A DNA stretch of 64,000 nt, from contig JAHEWK010000014.1 of NCBI GenBank assembly GCA_020740775.1, forward strand, positions 868,001 through 932,000. The letters are read 5' to 3'. Each line of letters begins with the position of its first letter. Position 1 is the stretch's first letter. The notes under the pieces are model-generated. The model had not been told where the DNA came from and did no database searches. It saw nothing but the letters and a program-made list of their open reading frames with translations. Made by a program: the position numbers and the translations under genes. This stretch comes from Ilyonectria destructans. Taxonomy: Eukaryota; Ascomycota; Sordariomycetes; Hypocreales; Nectriaceae. Shown piece by piece: positions 32,039-42,848 of the stretch.

Positions 32039-35000
32039 TCAAAACAGAACGCTCATACAATGCCTCGCGGGCCGCAATGGTCCCCCAAACACCTTCTTAT
32101 ACCAATCATTCCATTCTCTTGTTTGTTCATGTAAATCCTCCACTAGTTCTCTTACATCCCAGACTGGCCCATCTGCTCCTTGGCCAGATTGAGTCGAGGA
32201 AATTCCTCTGCCTTTCCCGGGCGCCTGGATGGTGATCTTGTTCCTGTTGACGATCCAATTTTTGCGTACATCATTTACAATATTGTCCGTGAAGTTTTTG
32301 ACGTATGTATCAACCCGTGTCGAATCGATTGTAGGTCGTCGCAGACCTGACAGGAGAAGGTTTCCATCCAGAGAGTAATCCTCAAGATCGAGGAGATCGT
32401 CAATGTAAGTCTCAGCTGTCTCGATGCCGCTGCTTGCGTATTTGAGAGCATGCGATGTCTCCTTCCAGGCCACGGATGGGTTTTGCGACATGGAGAGTAT
32501 ATGAAAGGATGGCCACAAGATATTGGTCATCGACAACACCTGCCGAAGCAAGTAAATTTGTGCCTCCTTCAGGGGCCCGTCGTTTTGGCGAAGTTGATCC
32601 AACCCGCTAACAAAAGCCTTGACCGTAACAAGAAGATGCGGCAGATCGACTTCTGTCAGTTCGTGTGGGACAACGTGGCGGTTCAAAAGCACTCGCAACA
32701 CTTCCACGTAAACGTCAACCAGTGGGAATGCCGAGCTTTCGAGAAAAGACGCGCGGATGATGGCTGGAAGCATTTTGCCGAGAACGAAGGCCGAGATTCC
32801 TGTGTTTTTCATGCCCTGATGGAGCAGCTTAACTTCGTCGCGTAGTTTGTCATTGATAAGCGACATTTTGAAGTTGTTGAAGAGGAAAAAGAAGGTCTGG
32901 TGGATGACCTTGGTGTCACCCTCACTCAGTCTAAGTCCGTAGGAGAGCATGCCAGCTACCTGAAGCTGCGGGTCCTGCATAGAAGGCGAATATTCCTTGT
33001 TGATTTGGTAGAAGAAGTCGTCGACAGCACAGATTTCCGAACCATGGGCCCTGATGAGAGTGATGATGTCCCGGATGAAAGCCACATAGCCGGGGTGTTC
33101 CGGAGCATCCTGGACCACATTTCGTAGGTCCCTTTTGATCTGCTGCATTACAGCCTTCAGCGTCTTTGAATGCTCCGAAATGATTATCTTTCTGAGGGCT
33201 GGCCCCGCGTCCCCAAGACATCTTCGCATCCAAGATATGGCGAATTCGAACATGTCTCTGTTTGCATTGTAGTCCGGATTGATCGCGAGTCCAACCGCTG
33301 CTTCAGGGACGAATTCTTTCTCATGCTGTTGCAATTCTTGTGCCAGCTGATTTTCGTATGCCAGGTACTTTCGAGGTTTGACAATCGACAGCATCCACAC
33401 TTCGGAGAGGGTGAACCCGGCATCCACGAAATCGTCATAACCGTGCTTGAAAAGAGTCGCGATGAACAAGGCCAAATACTTACGCTGGTCGAGGCTGATC
33501 TTGGCCGGGACGTCCTCAAAGAGTCCGTATTTTCCACTTTTGAACATGTCACAAAGGCGCAGGATACCGGCGTTCATGAATCTCACGCCGAGCCTTGCCG
33601 AGAGGGTAATCACCAGTTCAGTGCACCGCAACTTTTCAATGGATGCCAGCGCACCAAGCTCTCTATCTCCGCGTACAGAGATGATGCACCTTGCCATTGA
33701 GAAGAAGTTGCTGGAGAGGTCATGATCAAGCACTAGGAGTGCATCATCCGCTTGCTCCGAGTTCAGAAGTTGGCTCTCCCTTTCCTGGCTTTCCTCGCTA
33801 TCCTTGAACTCATCAACTCGAGACAGGAAGCTCTCCAGAGTAGCTAGGGACACTTGAAGGATAGACCAATGGAGCTGGGGAGGGCACGCGACGAAGTGCT
33901 TGAACACATGCTGAAGCTGTAGCGTGTTCAAGGCGAATGTGGCTGCTTCCAGGTCTGGTGCATGCCTCATGACATCCAAAGAAACCGTCACGGAGAGTTG
34001 AAGAACATCCATTATAGCAGCTCTGTTTAAAGCCACCATGGCATCAACCATCTCCGGATTAATGGTGTTACTGGCATCTTTAGACAGCATTAGAAACTGC
34101 TGGTGCATATCCGAGGCGACCGAATCAAACTGCTGCATCATCGACTGAAAGAAGGTGTTCCTCCACCGAGCGAATGGCTTAAAAGAGGTCGTCGCTTCTC
34201 CTGATGCAATGATGAATTTCGCCAGTTGGCTCCAAGCCCGTAGATTGATCAAGCACGCCTCCTTGTGTGAGCTCGCCGGGACAACAAGCCTCTCCAATAG
34301 ATGAGCTCCAGGTCGCAATTCGGGTGGAGACGCCCAGAATAGGGTGCAGAGAAGATCATGGTGATTTCTCAACGCCGCCAGATCTCGCTCGTGGATTATC
34401 TGTTCCTTGAGAAGTTGGCGGTTGTGATTTGGCATGGTACGAGTAACCAAATTGCGAATGTCGTTCAGCGACCCGACTTCGCTTAACTTTTTGATGCTCA
34501 AAGCCACGAGCTTCAAGAAGATATGGAAGCACTTGTCAACCTTCTCCACGGCCAGTGACGGGTTTCCACCGAGAGCCTCTAGGAAACTAGGAGATCTGAA
34601 CACCTCCTCGTTGCGAAGGTGTGCGAGGTTTTGGGAGCCGAAGAAGTCAAAGATAACACCAACCACTGCCACACATTTGCGCCATCCCCACTGCTGAACG
34701 AGGTAGTGACATCGGCCAACCAACGCGCGACAGTAGTTGTTGAAGCTAGGGGGTTGGCGTTCGTTTTCCTTGTAAAGCTGGAAAACAGTCTTCAGCAACT
34801 TTTGGGGCAATGCCCAGCCATCAACTGCGGCATCGTGCCTACTACTTGCAACGAGGATTCCACTGTCGTTGAATTCGGTGAGTGGAAGGAGAGTGAACAT
34901 ATCCTTCCAAAGCCGTTCATGCTCCTTTACGTCGAGGCTTGTCATAACCTCGGGAGTAGCCATGACAAAATAGGTAACATCCCAGAAGGACGATCGCAAA

Positions 35001-38000
35001 ATCCGAGCGTGTGCAAGGACCTTCATTACGGTTACCCATGAGTGAAGGCCCGGCACATCATCCCGAAGCCCCCTCTCTCGGAACCGCACGTCGCGAAGCA
35101 GCCCATATGTATCCTTCACTTGATTCAGTCCGACCTTCAGGAGAGACGAAACTGCTATCTTTGCCAGGTCTTTCACCAGATCCTCCATTTGAAATTGCTC
35201 GCTCATCAAGGAGGTGTCGTTTTGGCAGAGTTTTAAAATCAGAAAGGCGGTAATCAGGAAGTAGTCGTATACGCTGGCGATCAGGCTGCACCGAGATTGT
35301 ATGCTGAAGCTGCTCTGGTCTAAGAGTGTCTTGATGCGTCCATTGAAACCCTGGAGCACCTCAAGTGCTCTGCATACAAATGACTTGACGCTCGTCGGTT
35401 CAGTAAAACTCAGCGAGTCCATTGTGAACTTCGTGACGAAGGCAGCGGCGTTTAGCGCAGGTGGGGAGGCTGAGGAGGTATCATTTGTCGACGTGCTTTC
35501 AAGCTGCTCCGCAACGAAATCGAGAACGACACCCAGTTCAGAGGACACCTGAGCATCCCATGGACCCCACCTCAGGATTTGGTCACCGAGATTGAATGCT
35601 GAGCGAGGGCGGAGATCCGCAAACTTCTGGTAGTCAAAATTGGTGGCCAGCGTTTCGAGGGCACCACTTCCAATCAACGTTGACTCATGGAAGTAGACAC
35701 CGGAGTCAAGTGGGAATGTCTCGAAGTGATGGGTGTACTGGGTTCCGTATGGCCCGAGCCCGCGGAGTCTTTGTCCCTCTGTCTCTGCTTGAATAGGTTC
35801 TGGCACTGGGGTCGCTTCGACCGGGATGGGGTCGTTTGCTCGGCTATATTGGGGTGCCTCGATGTCAACTTGTTGAGGTCTGGTCTTTTTCCGATAACGC
35901 GACTTCCGTTGATCGGATTCCTGTGGCATTACAATGCGCAGAGGCACAGGGTTTTCCTCCGGTGGAGGGCTGGCAGGATATTCAACATCTGTAGTCCCAT
36001 CATTGAGAGCCAGGATGCTCGAGTTCGACCAGTCCTCACGTTGCTTCCGGTAGAGACGGTCAAGGCGCCTTTTGGTTGCGTTAAAGTGGAAGTTGCTAGT
36101 TTGGTCTGTTTCATCCATCTCCAGCTGAGCTGGTCGCGCAACACCTGAGCCAGACCGGCTAAGATGTCCGCTTGCCCGGGGACGTTGCCGCTTCACAGAA
36201 GAGGCTTCGGTTATTTTTTCGGATTGGTAGCTGATGGTTCCCCCATTGGTGATGTGTCGAACGAGCCGGCGGGGTGCTCCTGAAGATGGTGGTGGCTGGC
36301 GCTTTTGAACTGTCGAGATGTTCGGGGATGTTTCGCTCAGGGGGTTCTTCGGTGGTCTTGGCTTTGTCTTCCTTTGCCTTTTTGCAGCAGATACTGACTG
36401 GCGCTGTGGGATGGACCCTGCCCTCCAATTATTCAGAACGGATACAGCATCCACGTGGTCTTCTCGAGTGCCGAGTTTGATCAACTTCTTGCCAGGGCTG
36501 CATCTTCCCATGTCCTGGCGTCGATTGGCAGCTCGAGCGGCAATCTTGAGGAAACGAGGAGCGTTCGGTTCTATTACATCTAGAATACTGAGATGCGGGG
36601 CAGCAGCAAGTTTGTTAGGATTTAGTGATCGGCGCCCCTTTCCGCTCTTTGTCTTTCGCCCCAATGTTGGTTGTCGATATTTCTTCTTCACGAGTTTTCT
36701 TGCCGATGACGGTCCAGATTGAGACTCATTGAGCATGCCAGTGATCTTGGGTTGGCGGGGCGGCTTCGAAGATGTAGGTTTTTGTTGGTTTTTGGTTGTC
36801 TTTGACCGATTTGGGGTACCGTGGAAGGATTCTGATAGCTTCAACTGGCGTTTCCTTCCTGGCAGCATGTGGTCGATCCGATCATCTTCGACCACTGAAG
36901 CCCCATCGTCTGACCATGTCGCTTCGGGGACTGTCATCGAACCAGGGTCTTCCAGGAGCACAAGCCTGGTCTGGTTATGAAAGACTTCATCTGTAGTCCT
37001 CTGTCCCGTGGTGGGTATCTCGTCATCAGAGTCCTCAAAAAAGAGCTGGGGTGTTGTAGAAGTTCTTGGCGTAGCTTGTCGTCTCTGTGCGACGCCGCGT
37101 CTCTGTTCTCGTTCTGGTGAACGATCTGCCTGTCGCTTGTGGGCGTCTTTTTGTTGTTTTGCTCGGCCAGCCTGCTGGTCTAACCGAAGCCACGATGCTG
37201 GAAGCACGCCTCTGATGCGATGTTTGACTGTATGGACCACTTCTGAACCACTCTCGGACTCGGTCTCAGATGCAGAACCGTCATCATTTGACATTGGGCC
37301 TGGGTCTTGCTGAGCAAGTTCATCTTCAGAGTCGCTATCGACAACCAAAGGTCGTAGTGTGGAAGGCGTTATCGATTGGTGAGCAAGTCGTGCACTCGGC
37401 GTCGGTGTGGGAGATCGTAATCGCTGGGGTTGGGGCGTGTCAATCTCAGCCTCGGGTCGTTCGGGGCTTCGTCTCGAGTGACGTTGGGCGGCCGGAGAGT
37501 CGGTGGTTCCAGTCACCAACCTCAAAATCGATGCCGGCTCAAGGGGGTCGCTGTCGATAATAACATGTCTCATTCGTTTCCTCGTCGACGAACGAGAAGG
37601 GGAACTCTTTCGCTTGGCAACTTTCTTGGGGATTGAGCGTGGTTGGTTAAGTAGATCTTGCAGGGCAGGAAGATCTTCTCCGACCAGACTCGTACCGTCA
37701 GTATCCCCCGTTGAACTCGCTTGGCTGCTTGGCCCAGCACGATCATTCAGGGGTGATGTCTTGGGGGGTGAGGGCGAGGGAACAGTAAGGCTATCAATGC
37801 CATCCAGGAAGTCTGCCAGGCCGTTTAATTGGCTTTCGTCAGATACCTCTGGCATCCTCGACTCCTGGCTGTCGTCTTCAAAGTCCTTATCTTGTGAAGC
37901 CTGTTGCCGTCTCCGTCTCTCTGCCTCCAGGGCCATTCTCAAGGGTTTGACTCCATTCTGTCTGAGCAAGCTGCTGTATTGGGCATTCTCGAGGAGGTAT

Positions 38001-38671
38001 GGGTGTTCTTGGATGGGTTTGCGAGGGCGAAGGGACCGCTCATAGCGGACGGCTGCTCGCCTGTCTGCCTGGAGGTCTGCATCCCGGCCTAGCTCCTGAC
38101 TCTGTATAAGAAACGGATCGAGTCCATCCGGCAAAGAAATCGAGGGCCCAATGCTTGAAACGACCCTGGGAAATTCTGGAGGTGGCGATGATAGCTCAAC
38201 GTAGCTTCTAGATATCTCGTCCTGGCCCACGAGTTGCGGTTGGTCTTCGTTCGGCAGCTGAGAGTCGATGTCCGCAGTAGGAACTTGTGGGGGGGAGAGG
38301 AAATCGACGGGGGTAAGGTTGCGATCGCTGCGTGCGGACGACAATGGTGAGGACAGTGGTGAGGATAATGGCGAGGACAGTGGTGAGGAGTTGATTAGAA
38401 GTGGTTCCACCGGTTGTGATGTCGTCGTAGGTTGTCGGGCGGTCTTGGCCGGGAGAATGGGTAGGTCGTGTTCCTGAGAGTCGGGAACGTCCCATATATC
38501 TTCTGCGCTCTCCTTCTCTTTGATTTGTGCCCTTTCCTTCTCGGAGCCGGCCTGGCTCGTCTTTGTGATCGTCAACGGAGCCAGGCCAGGTAGGGGCACC
38601 ATCTCCTGGCTATCGAAGCCATCTTCATCCTCCGAATCCGGGACTTCTCCCAGCTCCTTCCAGTTAGCCAT
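32039..38671 (-). CDS. mus7: DNA repair protein Mus7/Mms22
   Basis: Mus7/Mms22 is the substrate-side subunit of the Rtt101-Mms1-Mms22 (Cul4-type) ubiquitin ligase, which supports recombination and fork recovery when replication stalls. A single exon of 2210 residues starts MANWKELGEVPDSEDEDGFD at 38671. The acidic PDSEDED opening and a long disordered, Ser/Pro/Arg-rich N-terminal half (to about residue 900) are typical. The C-terminal half is helical and globular, containing the conserved family region (LRGLGPYGTQYTHHFETFPL, GVYFHESTLIGSGALE). Near residue 100 there are tandem SSPL units from a 12-nt DNA repeat. The length fits the family's usual large size. Confidence 0.92.
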   Translation of the reverse strand: MANWKELGEVPDSEDEDGFDSQEMVPLPGLAPLTITKTSQAGSEKERAQIKEKESAEDIWDVPDSQEHDLPILPAKTARQPTTTSQPVEPLLINSSPLSSPLSSPLSSPLSSARSDRNLTPVDFLSPPQVPTADIDSQLPNEDQPQLVGQDEISRSYVELSSPPPEFPRVVSSIGPSISLPDGLDPFLIQSQELGRDADLQADRRAAVRYERSLRPRKPIQEHPYLLENAQYSSLLRQNGVKPLRMALEAERRRRQQASQDKDFEDDSQESRMPEVSDESQLNGLADFLDGIDSLTVPSPSPPKTSPLNDRAGPSSQASSTGDTDGTSLVGEDLPALQDLLNQPRSIPKKVAKRKSSPSRSSTRKRMRHVIIDSDPLEPASILRLVTGTTDSPAAQRHSRRSPERPEAEIDTPQPQRLRSPTPTPSARLAHQSITPSTLRPLVVDSDSEDELAQQDPGPMSNDDGSASETESESGSEVVHTVKHRIRGVLPASWLRLDQQAGRAKQQKDAHKRQADRSPEREQRRGVAQRRQATPRTSTTPQLFFEDSDDEIPTTGQRTTDEVFHNQTRLVLLEDPGSMTVPEATWSDDGASVVEDDRIDHMLPGRKRQLKLSESFHGTPNRSKTTKNQQKPTSSKPPRQPKITGMLNESQSGPSSARKLVKKKYRQPTLGRKTKSGKGRRSLNPNKLAAAPHLSILDVIEPNAPRFLKIAARAANRRQDMGRCSPGKKLIKLGTREDHVDAVSVLNNWRAGSIPQRQSVSAAKRQRKTKPRPPKNPLSETSPNISTVQKRQPPPSSGAPRRLVRHITNGGTISYQSEKITEASSVKRQRPRASGHLSRSGSGVARPAQLEMDETDQTSNFHFNATKRRLDRLYRKQREDWSNSSILALNDGTTDVEYPASPPPEENPVPLRIVMPQESDQRKSRYRKKTRPQQVDIEAPQYSRANDPIPVEATPVPEPIQAETEGQRLRGLGPYGTQYTHHFETFPLDSGVYFHESTLIGSGALETLATNFDYQKFADLRPRSAFNLGDQILRWGPWDAQVSSELGVVLDFVAEQLESTSTNDTSSASPPALNAAAFVTKFTMDSLSFTEPTSVKSFVCRALEVLQGFNGRIKTLLDQSSFSIQSRCSLIASVYDYFLITAFLILKLCQNDTSLMSEQFQMEDLVKDLAKIAVSSLLKVGLNQVKDTYGLLRDVRFRERGLRDDVPGLHSWVTVMKVLAHARILRSSFWDVTYFVMATPEVMTSLDVKEHERLWKDMFTLLPLTEFNDSGILVASSRHDAAVDGWALPQKLLKTVFQLYKENERQPPSFNNYCRALVGRCHYLVQQWGWRKCVAVVGVIFDFFGSQNLAHLRNEEVFRSPSFLEALGGNPSLAVEKVDKCFHIFLKLVALSIKKLSEVGSLNDIRNLVTRTMPNHNRQLLKEQIIHERDLAALRNHHDLLCTLFWASPPELRPGAHLLERLVVPASSHKEACLINLRAWSQLAKFIIASGEATTSFKPFARWRNTFFQSMMQQFDSVASDMHQQFLMLSKDASNTINPEMVDAMVALNRAAIMDVLQLSVTVSLDVMRHAPDLEAATFALNTLQLQHVFKHFVACPPQLHWSILQVSLATLESFLSRVDEFKDSEESQERESQLLNSEQADDALLVLDHDLSSNFFSMARCIISVRGDRELGALASIEKLRCTELVITLSARLGVRFMNAGILRLCDMFKSGKYGLFEDVPAKISLDQRKYLALFIATLFKHGYDDFVDAGFTLSEVWMLSIVKPRKYLAYENQLAQELQQHEKEFVPEAAVGLAINPDYNANRDMFEFAISWMRRCLGDAGPALRKIIISEHSKTLKAVMQQIKRDLRNVVQDAPEHPGYVAFIRDIITLIRAHGSEICAVDDFFYQINKEYSPSMQDPQLQVAGMLSYGLRLSEGDTKVIHQTFFFLFNNFKMSLINDKLRDEVKLLHQGMKNTGISAFVLGKMLPAIIRASFLESSAFPLVDVYVEVLRVLLNRHVVPHELTEVDLPHLLVTVKAFVSGLDQLRQNDGPLKEAQIYLLRQVLSMTNILWPSFHILSMSQNPSVAWKETSHALKYASSGIETAETYIDDLLDLEDYSLDGNLLLSGLRRPTIDSTRVDTYVKNFTDNIVNDVRKNWIVNRNKITIQAPGKGRGISSTQSGQGADGPVWDVRELVEDLHEQTREWNDWYKKVFGGPLRPARHCMSVLF
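38344..38391 (-). repeat. 12-nt tandem repeat within mus7 (SSPL units)
   Basis: About four near-identical 12-bp units (plus-strand form GGTGAGGACAGT, with GATAATGG variants) encode repeated Ser-Ser-Pro-Leu. It lies in the disordered N-terminal region, so length change is probably tolerated. Confidence 0.7.
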
Positions 38672-39110
38672 GGTCCACAAGGGTCATTATCTCATCGAGC
38701 CATGGGCTTCAGGGTCCAAATCGGTGGGGAGAGGTCGTCGGTGAAGGGGTGTTTTCTACGATCCAGAGGGAGCTTCGATCGTGAATTGGTGGAATCAGGA
38801 CCTCGTTAATTGGTGCTCGGATCAGGTGTGGCGGGGAACGCGGTCCAGGAATTGGGAGACGCGTTCCGGTAGGGAAGGGCGCGCCACTGTAGACGGTAAA
38901 GTGCAGCCTGTGGGGCTCGGCGTTCGGGACTCAACACGCCTGGAGCCGCCGGAATAATCCACTATTTTCACTAGCCACGATCCCCGATCCACTGCGACGT
39001 CAATTCCGAACTCCAGGTCTCCAGTGAGCCATAGGCGAATTACGGCCAGTCCATTGCCGACTTGTTCACCAACTATCTCTCTTCTTTCCTACGATACAGA
39101 TTCAGCCACC
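38672..39110. other. Divergent promoter between mus7 and the small membrane protein gene
   Basis: 440 bases between two outward-facing starts; no additional feature seen. Confidence 0.5.
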
Positions 39111-39412
39111 ATGTCCGCCTTTGAGAGGGCATTGCCTCTTGCTTTGACCGTCTTCTGTGGCGTTATCGGAGGTCGGTTTACTCCAGCCCATCGTTTCTCG
39201 CTCAGCTTGAGGCTCACTCGGCTTAACAGGATACTACACCTTCCAGCCTGTCTTCGCACCTGATGCGCTCAGAAAAGATACCCCTTCCCAAAGGTAACTA
39301 TCCCGATTAGTCCCAGCATACGGTTGAAACTAGTCGCTGAGTGTGCATTCTCCTGTACAGTGCCGAGACAAACCCAGAACCACCGAAAAATCCTGCACCG
39401 GCATCGAAGTAA
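39111..39412 (+). CDS. 58-residue single-membrane-segment protein (three tiny exons)
   Basis: Exons of 61, 64 and 52 nt (39111-39171, 39230-39293, 39361-39412) join in phase. The peptide starts MSAFERALPLALTVFCGVIG, one hydrophobic helix, followed by GYYTFQPVFAPDALRKDTPS and a Pro-rich polar tail (NPEPPKNPAPASK). Both introns are well formed, with donors GTCGGT and GTAACT and acceptors AACAG and TACAG. The size, N-terminal helix and short soluble tail suggest a small mitochondrial or ER membrane protein; I do not recognise the family with certainty. It faces mus7 across a shared promoter. Confidence 0.65.
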
Positions 39413-39939
39413 GCCAGAATCACCACCCTTTGGAGGAATATGTGGGGAATTCGTACGTTTATTATGTATCAATCAAGGATTTAGCATGTTTTATGATCAC
39501 AATTGACTCCGTCGAGTCTTAAGAGTATTAGAGTCATTGGTCCAAGGTATAATAATGCCAATACATGTATTACATAGAGAGAAACAGACATATCAGTCGT
39601 CTTCAAGTTGTGGGAAATAACCGTATGGGTCAAAGTTATGACTATCTATATCTTATGTCATCTCATCTCAAGGGTCGTTAGTTTTTAGACGCATTTGTTC
39701 ATCTAAGCCAGAAGTAACGTATGTATGCTCAGTAGATCGACGGATTAGGAATTTTTCCAAACACGACCAAACACTATATATCAAAGAAAAAGCTAGCCTC
39801 AACATCTCGTTTCCAATTCATCCAAAGAAGAGGGGTATGTTTATTCACGAGAGCCTTCTATATAGTGCCATTACTTATACATCCCACGACCAGCATCTTA
39901 TCTGGCTGGGGTCTACCCTACACACCATGTCTGATGTTT
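39413..39939. other. Convergent AT-richer intergenic region
   Basis: This stretch between convergent 3' ends is visibly A/T-rich and contains no supported gene. Confidence 0.5.
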
Positions 39940-42269
39940 TCACACAAACGGGACATCCAGGCTCAGGAGAATACTGTCCCAGTCGATATCATCTAAGTCC
40001 ATCCTTGAATCAAAATCTTCTAGATATGGATCAGGATAAATCTGTTCGTTCGGACTTGTGGTTGCTGAAAGCCCCTTCGTTACCGAGCTAGGTGTGAGAG
40101 GGAGGGCATCACTTTGGCCGTCTTCCCTCCTCGAGCATGAATTCCTCGTTCTCGTCACTGGAAGGGGCACTTTATGCTTCTTCATCACTTGCCTCAACAG
40201 ATCCTGGAGCCTCGTTGCAGGGATAGAGAGTCCATGTGCGTCATCCAGGATCCTCCACACTTGTGCCATCTGTTCGCGGCTCTTCGTCTTGTCTCCTGCA
40301 TCGGGTCCCAGGCAGAGATCCACCAGCAGAGCTATGCTAGCCAAGAATACACTGTGAAGAACCACTGTCAATCGGAGTCTAGTGGAGACAAATGTGATAT
40401 TCTCTCTCTCTAGTTGATGTTCCGCCTCAAGGATGTTTTGTGCAGTTTTGAGACAGATCTCCCGCGAGCGAGCATATGCAGGCTCGACGGTACCACGCGC
40501 AAAAAAGGGTATATGAAGTTTGCAACGCTGGCCATGGACAAACAAATTGATCACATGCCGTTGGACAATGATTGCAGGAGATCGTCGGGGGTCCGTAGGT
40601 GGGAGGTTGCCTAGCTCTTTAGCTTCCATCGTGAAAAACGGCGGGATCTCTTGGATGTATTTTTGGATTGCCTCATCTATTTCCATGACGAGATTGTACC
40701 GCACCATATCAGGGGTAGAGACCGTGAGGCCTACTCGGTCCGTGAAGGTCCGAGATAGTTCTGCCAGGCGGATACGTTGAAGAAAGTAGGACATGCACGA
40801 GGGAACCTCTATCGGTAGACCCACGGGTTCTACTCCGTCGACGAGATTTTCGTCTTCAATGTTGAGAGGTTTTCTCACGGCCATCTGTTGGGGATTAACG
40901 GAATAAGTCCCCTCGTGTGGACCGGGGAATCGAGCCAATAGCCTATACGCTTGTGAGACTTATGTTATAGGGCGCCATGGATCTTGAGAATGTAGCTCAC
41001 CAGTCTGTCGAGGCGAGATACCACCATACCCTCCGACCCATCTCAGCTTTCAATCCACTCCAGCGGGGCGGTTGGCCCACCCCGGCATTGCTGGGGTGAT
41101 CAATACGATGCATTCCCAGCTCATGAGCCATGGTGATCGCCTTTGACAGAATGGATCTGGCCCGGATTGAGATGCCTTCGAGGTTGCATATCACAAAACT
41201 CAAGAGTAGAAGGCCTTGTATACACTCTATTGAGGTATGGGCGTTGCGTTGCGCATTATCCAAAAGGTCCAGAGCAGCCTTGAGCCAGAAAATAGCTTGT
41301 GAATTTGCCTCTTCGGCGTTCGAGAACAGCTCACTCTCCTCGTCCTCGGTTGTCCACGAGTACGTGACGTCGGCACAAATGGAGATGAGTAAAATCACAG
41401 AACCTAGGGGCGTCTGTGTGCCCTTCTGTAGGCTGTCATAGACGTCGTCTACCATTATGCGCGTAGAAGGGCTGTGAACGACGTGGTGGATGTAAGTGAT
41501 GTGGTTAAGGTACTTCTCCACCAGGGCTCTGGTCTCTTCTCGCTGGGGTAGCCAGATGCACTTTGTCGGCTCAAAAGATAGTGAAGATGAGGGAACATAG
41601 GATGAAGACGACTGTGTGATCATGCGGATGGGACAAATGCGGAAGACAAGGCTTTCCGTGAGTACAAACTCCTGGTAGAGCTAGTGAGCGACATGGCCAA
41701 GTATTCATAGTGGGTGAGGGTCTCACACTCAGCTTTGGGCCAAGGCATGATCGTTCTAGAAACAGGGCATCCGCTGTCAAATTCTGAACGTCCGAGGGAA
41801 GGGGTTGTGGTAGGGGTAGTTGGGGCCCGGAGGGGAGTGTGTCAGTCTGGGCGGGGCCATCTACGGACGGCAGCACGACCTCAGACTGCTTGTTCCGAAT
41901 AACGAGAAGAGCCTCCAACCTCTCCAAGCGGCTCAAAACATCGGCATCCGCAGTTGAAGCAACACTAGTAGTAGATGCCTTCTTGGCAGCCGCGGGTTGG
42001 GCCGGAGACTGTGGATCCCGTGGCTCGGGGCAAGGCAGTCCGCGGGATGCGCAGTTGGTGCAGGGAAAGACGCGGCTGCACCGCAACTTTCGCAGCCTGC
42101 AAAAGTGGCAGGATATTGGGCGTTGGCGCGGCTGTCGACCCATATCGCCAGCCAGATAGGAGCGGTACGAAGGGGATTGGCAGTCCGTGTTGGGGAGAGT
42201 CCGAGAGCGTAGAAGGGGAGATCGTGTTAAGGAACCGATGCAGTCCGTGAGGGTCCGCGGAGTTTCCAT
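39940..42269 (-). CDS. Zn2Cys6 transcription factor (fungal-specific TF domain)
   Basis: Exons 42269-41727, 41680-41001 and 40942-39940 give 741 residues in phase. The zinc cluster is C-x2-C-x6-C-x5-C-x2-C-x6-C (CHFCRLRKLRC, then CTNCASRGLPC; about residues 54-80), followed by a leucine-heptad linker (LSRLERLEALLVI). The middle homology region follows (about 225-560), with VEKYLNHITYIHHVVHSPST, AHELGMHRID, RVWWYLASTDW|LLARFPGPHE. A second possible start, MGRQPRQRPI at 42143, lies just before the cluster and would give a more usual short N terminus. It is divergent from the MFS transporter at 42849, so a pathway-specific regulator of that transporter is likely (inference). Intron 1 is only 46 nt. 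Confidence 0.9.
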
Positions 42270-42346
42270 GGACGCATCCGCGGGTCCGCGCCATGGACGC
42301 CCACGACCCGCACCTCATAGCTACGCAGCGAGCCAATCTCATTTTA

Positions 42347-42365
42347 CGGCGGCGATATTGTACCG
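42347..42365. promoter_or_regulatory. Candidate Zn2Cys6 binding sites (CGG repeats and CGG-N10-CCG)
   Basis: Two adjacent CGG triplets at 42347-42352 face a CCG at 42363-42365, giving CGG-N10-CCG. Zn2Cys6 dimers bind such inverted triplets. It lies in the promoter shared by the factor and the MFS gene. Chance occurrence is possible. Confidence 0.3.
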
Positions 42366-42666
42366 GCGTCGGTCTTATATCCGGGTTATTATCTCGATTT
42401 TCAAAGGGGTCCTTACAAAGCCCTACTCAGTAAAGTGGAATTCCCCGTGTTCCTTGGCTCCTATTTGTCGACCCTACAGATGCACCTCCGATGAGCATCT
42501 CTCGATCCGACCCGACTCGGCCGAAGACAGACGTGACCTTCGATCCTGCGACTATCGGCTATAAAAGCAATAAAGCTTACATGAGCTCTTGATTTTCGCC
42601 ATTACTCTAATATCACCCTGTTCTGCTGCCTTGGTTCGGCTGTCACGAATCTCGGGCATACAACTT

Positions 42667-42672
42667 TATAAA
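42667..42672 (+). promoter_or_regulatory. Candidate TATA box of the MFS gene
   Basis: TATAAA about 177 bases upstream of the MFS start codon, in a CTTTATAAAG context. A second TATAAAA is at 42560-42566. Either could be used; no transcript data. Confidence 0.35.
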
Positions 42673-42848
42673 GGTCCTCGCCTCCACCCATTCTTCAGTT
42701 TCTCCTCTACTTGGCTCCCGTATACGAAAACACCGTCTCCTGTGCCAGCCTTTGCTCTCATATAAGTTTCAGAGAAGTACAGAACTTTTTGGTTGGACCA
42801 TTTCGAGGTATTGACGAAGGCGCTATCGTACCATCGACTCACTGCGCC

